Assembly (NCBI RefSeq): GCF_900187965.1
Contig: NZ_FZNL01000005.1
Coordinates: forward strand, 62,001 to 126,000
Source: Flavobacterium sp. ov086
Lineage (GTDB): Bacteria > Bacteroidota > Bacteroidia > Flavobacteriales > Flavobacteriaceae
Direction: 5' to 3'
DNA length: 64,000 bases
How positions within the stretch are numbered: the first letter of the stretch is position 1; every line of letters starts with the position of its first letter. The notes beneath the pieces are model-generated. The model was not told the DNA's origin, searched no databases, and saw only the letters and a program-made list of their open reading frames with translations. Made by a program: the position numbers and the translations under genes. This document shows positions 40,982 to 49,285 of this stretch, one piece after another.

Positions 40982-41943
40982 TTCATTTCTCCAGTATTCA
41001 CTTTTGCACCAATCATTAGGGCAGTTTCAAAAGTAAGTGTTGGATATTTTGTTTTCAAAGCAGTAATTAAAGCTTCTGATGTTTTGTTGGTTTTCAAAGC
41101 TTCTTCGTAGAATTGAATATAACTTTTCGTGTGATTTACAGCAGCGATATCAAATGGAGAATTAGAATTAGCATGAGCTGGAATTACAATTTCAGGTTTC
41201 AAAGCCGAGATTTTATCTAAAACGGCAATCCAGTTTTTACGGGCTTCTGTAGTTTGAGCATCAGCCATCCAAAGATGGAAACTAGTTCCAAAAACATTAA
41301 TTCCGCCTACAACTGCTTTGATAGAAGGGATCCATACAAAAGTTTTATTTGGAAAATCTTCCAAACCAACGATTTCTAATTTCTGAGCTTCCAGTTCAAT
41401 GCTGTTTCCCTTTAAAACCTGCGGCAAAACAACATTTGACGTAATTGCTTTACCTAATCGTTCACCCCAAACGTCTAATTTTTTTTGAGCTGTAGCCTTA
41501 ATTGCCTCTACTGAAGAAGGTGATGCATAAGCAACTACATCCGGGAAATATTTTTTAAATATCTCCAATCCAAAATAGTAATCAGGATCTGCGTGAGAAA
41601 CATAAATTGTGGTTAGTTTTTTACCGCTTGCTTTAATCTCCTGCGCTACTTTTTCGGCATCCGCCAAAGTAAATTGCGCGTCAATTAAAACCGCATCTGT
41701 TTTTCCCGATACAATTACCGATGCTACACCAAAGCTGTTTTCTGATGCGTTGTAAACCTGAAGTTTTAAATCTTTAGTTTCAATTGTTTTGAAACTTTGT
41801 GCTTGTGATTCCATATTCAATAAAATTAAAATTGTTATAAATACTCTCGAGATAGTGTGTTTACTCACGGTTTTAATATTTGTTTTTCCGTGTTCGTGAC
41901 CCGAGCCTGTAAGGCGAACGGATGAAATAATCTTCGATTTCAT
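40975..41943 (-). CDS. exported MBL-fold hydrolase with altered metal motif
   Basis: A 322-residue MBL-fold protein. The expected HxHxDH site reads SHADPDYYFG (His117, Asp119, Asp121, Tyr122), so two metal His are replaced. PAHAN later supplies another His. The first 18 codons are the 54-bp repeat shared with the adaptor at 28974, and a GTG at codon 26 (VSKHTISRVF) could be the true start, giving a signal peptide ending SQAQS. It is coupled to the NTF2 lipoprotein gene. Substrate and even catalysis are uncertain. Confidence 0.8.
   Translation of the reverse strand: MKSKIISSVRLTGSGHEHGKTNIKTVSKHTISRVFITILILLNMESQAQSFKTIETKDLKLQVYNASENSFGVASVIVSGKTDAVLIDAQFTLADAEKVAQEIKASGKKLTTIYVSHADPDYYFGLEIFKKYFPDVVAYASPSSVEAIKATAQKKLDVWGERLGKAITSNVVLPQVLKGNSIELEAQKLEIVGLEDFPNKTFVWIPSIKAVVGGINVFGTSFHLWMADAQTTEARKNWIAVLDKISALKPEIVIPAHANSNSPFDIAAVNHTKSYIQFYEEALKTNKTSEALITALKTKYPTLTFETALMIGAKVNTGEMKW
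41890..41943 (-). repeat. 54-bp repeat supplying the N terminus, copy B
   Basis: Same element as 30042-30095 with two substitutions; encodes MKSKIISSVRLTGSGHEH. The GTGAGTAAA at codon 26 is shared too. Confidence 0.8.
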
Positions 41944-42030
41944 TTCGTGTGTTGGTTTAAATTAACACTGCAAAGATGAAACGAAATGCAATCTTAAAAC
42001 ATTAAACTAGTTTAATAAATAAAGGAAATC

Positions 42031-42612
42031 TTATTTTTTGACAGCAATTTTCTTTCGAATATTACTCAAAAAAACATTGGTAATACCCAAATAAGCAGCT
42101 ATTTGTATGTTAGAAAGCCGTTGAATAAGCTGTGGGTATTTTTCTATAAATTCGATATAACGGGATTCTGCTGTTTTGCTAAGGTTATCTATCATTCTTC
42201 GTTGAAGGGCAACGTGTGTTTTTTGTGTCATTACCCGAAACAGCTTTTCAATTTTAGGCAAATTAGCATAAGCAAACTCCTTATCTTTTTTAGAAATCAC
42301 AAGTACTTCGCTGTCTTCGAGCGCTTCTATGAAAAGTTGTGAAGGAGTTTCAGTAGTAAAACTGTCAATATCAGTAATCCACCAATTTTCAATAGCAAAA
42401 TAGAGTATTTGTTCAAAACCATTTTTGTCAATATGATAAACCCGAAAAAGTCCTTTGGTAACAAAACCTTCAAATTTACAAATCTCGCCTTCTCTGAGTA
42501 AAAAGCTTTTTTTAGGGATTAACTTTTGCTCAAATAAATTGCTAAACTCTTCTGTTTCATTTTCTGAAAGAGAAATATGTTTAGCGATATTTTGTTTTAA
42601 AAGTGCTTTCAT
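42031..42612 (-). CDS. Crp/Fnr-family transcriptional regulator
   Basis: A 193-residue paralogue of the protein at 39893: KSFLLREGEICKFEGFVTKG, YFAIENWWITDIDSFTTETP and the C-terminal HTH NIQIAAYLGITNVFLSNIRK. It is upstream of the MBL/NTF2 pair on the same strand (87 bp) and is their likely regulator. Confidence 0.85.
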   Translation of the reverse strand: MKALLKQNIAKHISLSENETEEFSNLFEQKLIPKKSFLLREGEICKFEGFVTKGLFRVYHIDKNGFEQILYFAIENWWITDIDSFTTETPSQLFIEALEDSEVLVISKKDKEFAYANLPKIEKLFRVMTQKTHVALQRRMIDNLSKTAESRYIEFIEKYPQLIQRLSNIQIAAYLGITNVFLSNIRKKIAVKK

Positions 42613-42958
42613 ATAACAGTATGTAAAAAATGCTTTAGAAGCATTTTTTTAGCTTTGCTAAGATACATAAATATTTAAATAAGCTATTGCTTGGTAAATG
42701 ATAATTAGATTGAATTTGGTAGTTTTTGCATAAAAGTTTTTTTAGATGTTTTACTGATTTTAATCTTTAAAACAATCAGCTAAAATTTTTAAATATTCAA
42801 ATAAAAGGTTCGAATTAGCGCCTGTTAATATCACATCAAAAGCCCCTCAATTTGAGAGACTTTTTTGTTTGTAGTAAAAATCAAAATTTTATAAATTACT
42901 TTTAAGACACCATTTTTTAGACTATTTCTGCATATTTATTGCATGTGAGATTTGACTG
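42613..42958. other. Intergenic region with one weak hairpin
   Basis: AT-rich spacer. The only structure seen is CTCAATTTGAG within AAAAGCCCCTCAATTTGAGA (about 42839-42858) followed by a T run. It could terminate the AraC gene at 42959 (minus) or be bidirectional. Confidence 0.4.
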
Positions 42959-43855
42959 TTAATTTAAAAATTGTTCACGGTATTCTGTTGGAGTTATTCC
43001 AACTTCTTTTTTAAATAATCTGGAAAAATAGGGTGGATTCTCAAAACCTAATTGATAAGCCGTTTCTGCTACAGTATTGTCAGTGCTTACCAAGAGATTT
43101 TTAGCCTCTGTTACCAGAGAAATATGGATGTGCTCTAAAGCTGTTTTACCTGTTTCCTGCTTAAGTAAATCACTTAGATATCGTACAGATAACGATAGCT
43201 TTGATGCCATATATTTAACGGTTGGTAATCCTTCTTTCTGAAGTTTTCCACTTTCGAAGTATAATTTTAGAATCTCGGTAAACTTAGTAATTACTGTTCC
43301 TGATAATGAAGTTCTGTTTAAAAACTGCCGTTTGTAATACCGTTGAGAATATTTTAGAATAGAATCGATATGAGTCAGCATAATATCTTTACTGAAATCA
43401 TCCTGATTATTGTAATATTCTAATTTTATTTTATAAAATAAATCCCAGATAGTTTCTTCTTCTTTTGGTGATAAATGCAAAGCTTCATTGACTTCATAAT
43501 CAAAAAATCCATATTTTTTGATTTCCGAATAAAGATTGGTATTCATTAAAAAATCTTCATCAATATAAATCATAAAGCCTTTTTCGGTAAGTTCAATATC
43601 GCTCATTGTAATTTTCTGACCGGGTTTTACAAATGCCATAGAACCGTTATCGTGATCGTACTTGGTTTTTCCGTATAAAATGGTACCGGATTTTACTTTT
43701 TTTAAAGCTATTTTATAAAAATCCATTGTGAATTCTGTTTCAGCAAACGTGCAACCTTTTAGCTCTTCAAAAGTTACCAGCCCCAACAACGGATTTTCGG
43801 GAGGCGGAAATCCGTTTGAGGTATAGAGTTCACTTATCGTTTTATAATTTTTCAT
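42959..43855 (-). CDS. AraC-family transcriptional regulator
   Basis: A 298-residue paralogue of the AraC at 34961 (shared YGKTKYDHD.GSM.FVKP, NEALHLSP.EE and VRYLSDLLKQETGKTALEHI). The double HTH is at the C terminus (ENPPYFSRLFKKEVGITPTE). It is followed upstream by a quinol monooxygenase-like gene and an SDR on the same strand, the probable targets. Confidence 0.85.
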   Translation of the reverse strand: MKNYKTISELYTSNGFPPPENPLLGLVTFEELKGCTFAETEFTMDFYKIALKKVKSGTILYGKTKYDHDNGSMAFVKPGQKITMSDIELTEKGFMIYIDEDFLMNTNLYSEIKKYGFFDYEVNEALHLSPKEEETIWDLFYKIKLEYYNNQDDFSKDIMLTHIDSILKYSQRYYKRQFLNRTSLSGTVITKFTEILKLYFESGKLQKEGLPTVKYMASKLSLSVRYLSDLLKQETGKTALEHIHISLVTEAKNLLVSTDNTVAETAYQLGFENPPYFSRLFKKEVGITPTEYREQFLN

Positions 43856-43912
43856 ACTTGACGTTTTTATACATTATAAATTTACATTTAAAAAGTTTAT
43901 GATGTGCGCCAT

Positions 43913-44206
43913 TTAAATTTCTTCGAGATATGTTACTTCCGGCGGAGCAATCAGTTTTCCGTTTAAAAAATCAAAAAAGCGTTTTACATAATCCTGTTCC
44001 AGATGCCAATCATAAGTTTCTTTTGAAGTATAAACAGCAAAAATTACTATAGTATTGGGTTCTTCGGTTTTTCGCATCAGCACAAAATTTTCACATCCTT
44101 CTTCAAGTAAAATCTGGTTTTTCGTTTCAATTGCAAGCGGAAGTACTTGCGCTATGAATTCAGGATTAATTTTAAGTGCGGCATTTGTTATGATTTTATT
44201 TTTCAT
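43913..44206 (-). CDS. ABM-domain (quinol monooxygenase-like) protein
   Basis: A 97-residue single-domain protein with the antibiotic-biosynthesis-monooxygenase pattern: QVLPLAIETKNQILLEEGCE, then NFVLMRKTEE, IVIFAVYTSKETYDWHLEQD and VKRFFDFLNGKL. It is a ferredoxin-like dimeric fold that oxidises quinols or binds small aromatics without cofactor. It lies 90 bp after the SDR gene at 44297, same strand, probably co-transcribed. Confidence 0.75.
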   Translation of the reverse strand: MKNKIITNAALKINPEFIAQVLPLAIETKNQILLEEGCENFVLMRKTEEPNTIVIFAVYTSKETYDWHLEQDYVKRFFDFLNGKLIAPPEVTYLEEI

Positions 44207-44296
44207 TTGTTTTTATTTTAATGCAAATCAGAATGCTAAAATAATCTTGAAACATTCTAATGCTATGATAATTAATTTGAATTTTTGTCAGGATAT

Positions 44297-45085
44297 TTAT
44301 CTAATGCTTTTTAATATTGAACTTTCAAACATTTTTGGAGCATAATGCTGCAGGAATACAATCATACCAGACATTTTACCAGCAGGATTACTGAATTTTG
44401 GTTCTTTTGTATCAATTAGTTTGGTAATAATTTTAGCTACTGCATCTGGTGATTCTGCCTCGTCTAAGCCTTTTTGAGTAGCTGCGTTGACCTTTTTTCT
44501 ATAAATATTGTAATCTGGAATGCTTCCTGTTGAAGAAATGGCATTATGTCCAAGATTGGTTTTAAACCAGACAGGTTCAACAACACTAACTTTAATATTA
44601 AAGGGATTGAGTTCGAAACGAAGTGACTTGAAATATCCTTCAACTGCATGTTTAGAAGCAGAGTAGTAAGATAAATTTGGAGGCCCAATCAAACCAACAA
44701 TTGAACTTACAGTTATGATTTGTCCAAATTTTTGTTTTCTAAAGTACGGTAATAACGCATTGGTAACTTTAACGGTTCCCCAGAAATTGGTCTCAAATTG
44801 TTTTCTGGCTACATCTATTGGCGTTTCTTCTGCAATACCAGTGATCATAAAACCTGCATTGTTTACCAGGACATCTAATTGTTTTGTTTCGGCAAACAGT
44901 TTTTCTTTGAATGCAATAATTGAATTATCGTCATCTATATCCAGGCGTATTAATTTAAAAGGGACTTTATATTTTTGCGGTTCACGACTAGTTCCAATTA
45001 CATTAAATCCTTTTTTGTGAAGATCATTTGCCAGCATCAATCCAAAACCTGATGATGCTCCTGTGATTAAAATTGTTTTGCTCAT
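44297..45085 (-). CDS. short-chain dehydrogenase/reductase (SDR)
   Basis: A 262-residue SDR, paralogue of 36893: TGASSGFG (7-14), NNAGFMI, TVSSIVG, YSASKHAVEG. It is divergent from the AraC at 45500. Its promoter region includes CCCACTTTTGTAT, resembling the promoter of the SDR at 34082. It probably forms an operon with the ABM gene. Confidence 0.85.
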   Translation of the reverse strand: MSKTILITGASSGFGLMLANDLHKKGFNVIGTSREPQKYKVPFKLIRLDIDDDNSIIAFKEKLFAETKQLDVLVNNAGFMITGIAEETPIDVARKQFETNFWGTVKVTNALLPYFRKQKFGQIITVSSIVGLIGPPNLSYYSASKHAVEGYFKSLRFELNPFNIKVSVVEPVWFKTNLGHNAISSTGSIPDYNIYRKKVNAATQKGLDEAESPDAVAKIITKLIDTKEPKFSNPAGKMSGMIVFLQHYAPKMFESSILKSIR

Positions 45086-45346
45086 TTTTATTTCTTTATA
45101 TGATTAATAATGAGGCAAAGTTAGAGTAGGAGTTGTTGTTGCGGCTTATACAAAAGTGGGAAGACGTGATACATATTTACGTATGTTTTTTACTGAAGCT
45201 TACAGTATAATTTGATTTTCTATAAAAAAACTGCTGAACCCAATAAGTTTAGAACCTAAACCTCTTATAACCTTATATGGTATATTAGCTATTAAGTTAT
45301 TTTTTTGCATAATATTTTCTATTTCCTAAATGGATGAATTGTTTAA

Positions 45347-45412
45347 GGACTAAAAGAGCAAAATATTTGGACTAAAAAGAAAAATATATTTTTCTTAATG
45401 CTTGTATCTTTG
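45347..45412 (+). promoter_or_regulatory. AraC double operator and promoter, site 1
   Basis: Two direct repeats GGACTAAAAGAG (from 45347) and GGACTAAAAAGA (from 45369), 22 bp apart, precede the -7 box TATCTTTG (45405-45412) by 36 bp from the second repeat. The same arrangement with the same spacings occurs at 46654-46719. It is a likely AraC activator site in front of the AraC gene itself. Confidence 0.6.
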
Positions 45413-45499
45413 TAACTTAAGTTTATAATATTTTGGATTAATTCAAAAAGAATTTCTAAGACAAAATTAAAACCGCTTTATAGCTTTAACAGTTGTAGT

Positions 45500-46360
45500 A
45501 TGAAAAAAATGATTAAAGTTCCAACTTCTTTGATTGGCTGTGATGCTCCGCAAAACTTCCTGATGCTGGATGGCTGTTCTGTAATTGAGCAGTGCATACA
45601 CAGTACCGAAGTTAAAGGAATTATGTATTTAGAACAGCACTTACTCCTAATTGTACTGGAAGGATCCATTATTCTAACTTATGGAAAACAGGAATATAAG
45701 CTTGGCAAGAACGATATGATTTTGCTAAAAAAAGCAACTGCTGTAAAGTATCATAAATTTGGGAATGCTGAAAATGATAATATTTACGACAGTTTCATGT
45801 TCAGTATCAAAGATGATGTTCTAAAATCATTTTTATCAACCTCAGAAATTAAGGTATCAAAACCTGAAGAAGAAATTAAGACAGGTGTTTACCCAATGAA
45901 TGAATGTTTGGTTGCATTTGCCCATTCTCTAAAGCCTTACTTTTTTGATCATTCTGTGGTTCATCCCGGACAGCTTCGCCTGAAGATTATGGAATTGCTT
46001 TATGATGTTGCAGAATGTAACCGAAATATGTTTTTACAAATTCTCCAGTTGCACGAACCTGTGAGAACTGATATCCGCAATGTTGTAGAACAGCATTATG
46101 CTTCACCAGTCTCTGTTTCTGAACTGGCTTATCTTTCCGGAAGAAGTCTGTCAAGTTTTAAAAGAGATTTTCAAAATATATACAATGTTGCACCGGCAAC
46201 CTGGATCAGAGAAAAGAGATTGGAAAAAGCAAAAGATATGCTGGAAACTACTGCTTTGTCGGTTTCAGACATCTGTTATTCACTAGGATTTGAAAACGTC
46301 TCTCACTTTTCGAGAATTTACAAAGAATTTCACGGGCAGGCACCAAGTATCTCCCGTTAG
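45500..46360 (+). CDS. AraC-family transcriptional regulator
   Basis: A 286-residue AraC protein. The N-terminal cupin-like domain (GIMYLEQHLLLIVLEGSIIL, YKLGKNDMILLKKATAVKYH) is followed by a double HTH (VSVSELAYLSGRSLSSFKRD, FQNIYNVAPATWIREKRLEK, ALSVSDICYSLGFENVSHFS). It is preceded by the GGACTAA double repeat that also precedes the NTF2/OYE run at 46809, so it should activate itself and that operon. Confidence 0.85.
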   Translation: MKKMIKVPTSLIGCDAPQNFLMLDGCSVIEQCIHSTEVKGIMYLEQHLLLIVLEGSIILTYGKQEYKLGKNDMILLKKATAVKYHKFGNAENDNIYDSFMFSIKDDVLKSFLSTSEIKVSKPEEEIKTGVYPMNECLVAFAHSLKPYFFDHSVVHPGQLRLKIMELLYDVAECNRNMFLQILQLHEPVRTDIRNVVEQHYASPVSVSELAYLSGRSLSSFKRDFQNIYNVAPATWIREKRLEKAKDMLETTALSVSDICYSLGFENVSHFSRIYKEFHGQAPSISR

Positions 46361-46653
46361 TAGATAATTTTAAAATAAAAATTATGCAAGTATTAGTTAT
46401 TCCATTGCTAATGTTGTAGACCTCTTTTTTTTGAATATTAGAAAATAATTCAACTACAAGTAATGTCATTTTAATGCATGATGGTAATACTCCGATTAAT
46501 GGAGCACTAAATCAACTTTGATAAAATTTCAGTATTCAATTTTTTGAATCTCAATCTACCATCTTATTCTCCATATCTCATTAAAAAAGTTTTTATAACA
46601 AATCTTACTTAATGGAGAAACTTCCAAATTGTATAATTTCCAATTCTAAAAAA

Positions 46654-46719
46654 GGACTAATTAGTCAAAATCTTTGAACTAATTAGAAAAAACTTCATGC
46701 TTTGGTCATTGTACCTTTG
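46654..46719 (+). promoter_or_regulatory. AraC double operator and promoter, site 2
   Basis: GGACTAATTAGT (from 46654) and GAACTAATTAGA (from 46676), 22 bp apart, then TACCTTTG (46712-46719) 36 bp after the second repeat starts. The geometry is identical to site 1 at 45347. This is the promoter of the NTF2/NTF2/OYE operon. The rest of 46361-46808 shows nothing else. Confidence 0.6.
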
Positions 46720-46808
46720 TTTTAGAAATAGAGCTTAATTATTCTGTCAGTCAGCACAGTAGATTATGCTCAAAATAATAATAATACTTAACTAAAACAA
46801 AACGATTT

Positions 46809-47369
46809 ATGACAAACATTCCAGATCAAAAAAACGCAGTTTCAAGTTCCACAGATCTTAATAATAATGGCTTTAGGCAAGGTACTGGGAAAATTTTGAG
46901 AAAATTATTTTCCTTATTTCCTACGGTAGCCATTATTTCGGCACTAACAATTGGAGGCTTATTAGTTTCCTGTCAAGATAAAAATATTCAAAACAATAAA
47001 ATAGAAGTTATGCAAAACAATCAAGAACAAAAAGAAGGGATCCTGAAAGCAATAGATTTATATGTTGAAGCAGGAAAAAAAGGCGATGGAAATATTGCAA
47101 AACCGGCATTTGCGTCTACCGCAACAATGTCGTGGTCTGAAAATGGAGCATTAAAAAGTGTTCCTATCCAGGCACTGTTTGATGGATTTTCTGCAATGAA
47201 GCCAATGGAAGCGAATTACAAATTGACGACTCTGGATGTAGAAGGTGATGTAGCAATTGTAAGAATCGAATCTCAGTTTGGACCTGACAAATATGCAGAT
47301 ATGTTTACATTGGTTAAGGATGGCAGCGATTGGAAAATTATCAGTAAAATTTATCAAATTAAAAAATAA
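46809..47369 (+). CDS. NTF2-like (lumazine-binding type) lipoprotein with long N terminus
   Basis: A 186-residue protein. A 30-residue polar N terminus precedes a hydrophobic segment ending GLLVSC (Cys55), an unusual position for a lipobox. The mature domain matches putative lumazine-binding NTF2 proteins (GILKAIDLYVEAGKKGDGNI, then MSWSENGALKSVP, IESQFGPDKYADMFTLVKDG, WKIISKIYQIKK). It begins a run with a cytoplasmic homologue (47375) and an OYE (47844). Confidence 0.75.
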   Translation: MTNIPDQKNAVSSSTDLNNNGFRQGTGKILRKLFSLFPTVAIISALTIGGLLVSCQDKNIQNNKIEVMQNNQEQKEGILKAIDLYVEAGKKGDGNIAKPAFASTATMSWSENGALKSVPIQALFDGFSAMKPMEANYKLTTLDVEGDVAIVRIESQFGPDKYADMFTLVKDGSDWKIISKIYQIKK

Positions 47370-47374
47370 GAATA

Positions 47375-47761
47375 ATGGCAGCAAATCAAAATATAAACGC
47401 TGTTCAGGATTATGAAGATGTTCTGTCGGCAATGGAAGGCTATGTTCACGGATTAAAAACAGGGAACGTAACAGAATTGAAAAAGACCTTTCATCAGGAT
47501 GCGATAATGTACGGTCATTTAGGAGATGACCTCTCACAAGGCAGTATAGATAATCTCTACACTTATGTTGAGAAATTTGGCGCAGCACCCAATATCAAAA
47601 CCAATCTTACGGTTTTGCACAAAACACCTACCACAGCAATTGTTCGCATTGAAATGGAACACGATGCAGCAGATGAAGATTTCACAGATTACCATTCATT
47701 AATCAAAATTAATGGTGAATGGAAAGTTGTTTCAAAGCTTTTTCATTTGTATACTAAATAA
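47375..47761 (+). CDS. NTF2-like (lumazine-binding type) protein
   Basis: A 128-residue homologue of the preceding lipoprotein's domain, lacking a signal: VLSAMEGYVHGLKTGNVTEL, FHQDAIMYGHLGDDLSQGSI, VRIEMEHDAADEDFTDYHSL, WKVVSKLFHLYTK. It starts 5 bp after the previous stop. Probably the two arose by duplication and one was exported. Confidence 0.8.
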   Translation: MAANQNINAVQDYEDVLSAMEGYVHGLKTGNVTELKKTFHQDAIMYGHLGDDLSQGSIDNLYTYVEKFGAAPNIKTNLTVLHKTPTTAIVRIEMEHDAADEDFTDYHSLIKINGEWKVVSKLFHLYTK

Positions 47762-47843
47762 TTAAAGATCATTTCGTTAAAGTTTTTACTGGGAGCATTG
47801 TATTGCTTTCAGTGGAGCTTTGCGTTTAAAAATAAAATAAGTA

Positions 47844-48980
47844 ATGAATAAATATAATAAGTTGTTTACTCCCTTGTTATTTGGGAACGGAATTAGTTTA
47901 AAAAACAGAATTGTGATGTCGCCTATGACTACCTGGGCATCTAATGAAGACTTCACTATATCTGATGAAGAAGTTGAATATTACAAGAAAAGAGTAAATG
48001 GGGTTGGTTTAGTAATCACAGGATGTACCCACGTTATGGCAAATGGTATTGGTTTTACTCACGAATTTGCAGGATATGACGATACTTTTCTTCCAAGTTT
48101 GAAGAAGTTGGCAGATGCCGCGAAAAGTGGTGGAGCACCAGCAATTTTACAGATGTTTCATGCGGGAAATAAAGCAATTCCTGGGCTTATTCCAGATGGT
48201 AAAGTGGTAAGTGCAAGTGCAGTTTCAAGTGGACCTATTGTACTTTTTGAAAAAGAAAACCTTCCAAAAGAATTGAGCGAAAATGAAATTCTGGAAATCA
48301 TCAAAGCATTTGGAGATACCACAAGAAGAGCAATTGAAGCTGGTTTTGACGGCGTAGAAATTCATGGAGCACATGGATTTTTGCTTCAAAATTTTATATC
48401 GCCTTTTTTCAATAATAGAAATGATCAATGGGGAGGTTCTCTGGAAAATCGTTTACGACTTAGCCTTGAAATTTTAAGAGAAGTAAAAAATATAGTTTCA
48501 AAATATGCTGATCATCCTTTTTTGATTGGGTACAGAATCTCTCCGGAAGAATTTCCACAACAAACGTATGGACTTCCAGATACGTTCATTTTAATGGATA
48601 AGTTGATTGAAGAAAAGATCGATTATTTACATTTCTCTCTACTGGATGCCGTTAATCAAATGCCAATTGAGTCAGAATTTTCTAAAGAACCTATATCAGC
48701 TGTGCTAAACAATTATGTTAACAACAGAGTTCCCGTTCTTGTTGCTGGAGGTATTACAACACCTGCAATGGCGGATCAGGTAGTAAACTATGGTGTTTCT
48801 ATGGTGGCAATTGGAAGAACTTTGATTGTTAATCCTGATTGGGTAGAATTAACACAAAATGGAGAAGAAGATAAAATCACTTCAATTCTTAAACTTGCAA
48901 CTGTACAAGAGAAAAGAATCCCATCAAAATTAATGACAATATTCGGAAAACTAGACGGGTGGGTACAAGTGGAAGCTTAA
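47844..48980 (+). CDS. NADH:flavin oxidoreductase (Old Yellow Enzyme family)
   Basis: A 378-residue TIM-barrel flavoenzyme: LKNRIVMSPMTTWASNEDFT, LQMFHAGNKA, GFDGVEIHGAHGFLLQNFIS (catalytic HxxH type) and DQWGGSLENRLRLSLEI. It binds FMN and reduces activated alkenes with NAD(P)H in the cytoplasm. It ends the AraC-controlled NTF2/NTF2/OYE run. Confidence 0.85.
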   Translation: MNKYNKLFTPLLFGNGISLKNRIVMSPMTTWASNEDFTISDEEVEYYKKRVNGVGLVITGCTHVMANGIGFTHEFAGYDDTFLPSLKKLADAAKSGGAPAILQMFHAGNKAIPGLIPDGKVVSASAVSSGPIVLFEKENLPKELSENEILEIIKAFGDTTRRAIEAGFDGVEIHGAHGFLLQNFISPFFNNRNDQWGGSLENRLRLSLEILREVKNIVSKYADHPFLIGYRISPEEFPQQTYGLPDTFILMDKLIEEKIDYLHFSLLDAVNQMPIESEFSKEPISAVLNNYVNNRVPVLVAGGITTPAMADQVVNYGVSMVAIGRTLIVNPDWVELTQNGEEDKITSILKLATVQEKRIPSKLMTIFGKLDGWVQVEA

Positions 48981-49065
48981 TGTAATCTACAGCGTAAATA
49001 AAGATTTATAAAATAAAAATCAGTTGGTTTATAGTTCTGGGATTACTTTTACTATTTAATAATAT

Positions 49066-49223
49066 AAAAAATGGCGCCAATTGGCGCCATTTGGCTGTGG
49101 TGACCTCTACAGAACAAATTTCTATAAATTTTATGGAGGATTTGAAGAGATTGGCTTACTACATTTAGTGTCTGTTTTTCATTGGCCTTATGAATTTGGT
49201 TTAGATGTCCTGTTGAGGATTGA
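49066..49223. repeat. Dispersed hairpin element, copy 4 (different hairpin sequence)
   Basis: The body matches the other copies (GTGACCTCTACAGAACAAAT, TTTTATGGAGGATTTGAAGA, GATGTCCTGTTGAGG). The 5' hairpin is AAATGGCGCCAATTGGCGCC plus ATTT (49069-49092), a perfect 24-bp palindrome unrelated in sequence to TCCCATTTC/GAAATGGGA of other copies. It occupies the gap before the broken amidohydrolase. Confidence 0.75.
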
Positions 49224-49285
49224 TGGATTTTTTTTTAGTATATTTCAATACGAATCTTTAGTCTTTTAGTAATCGATTCCAAAAA

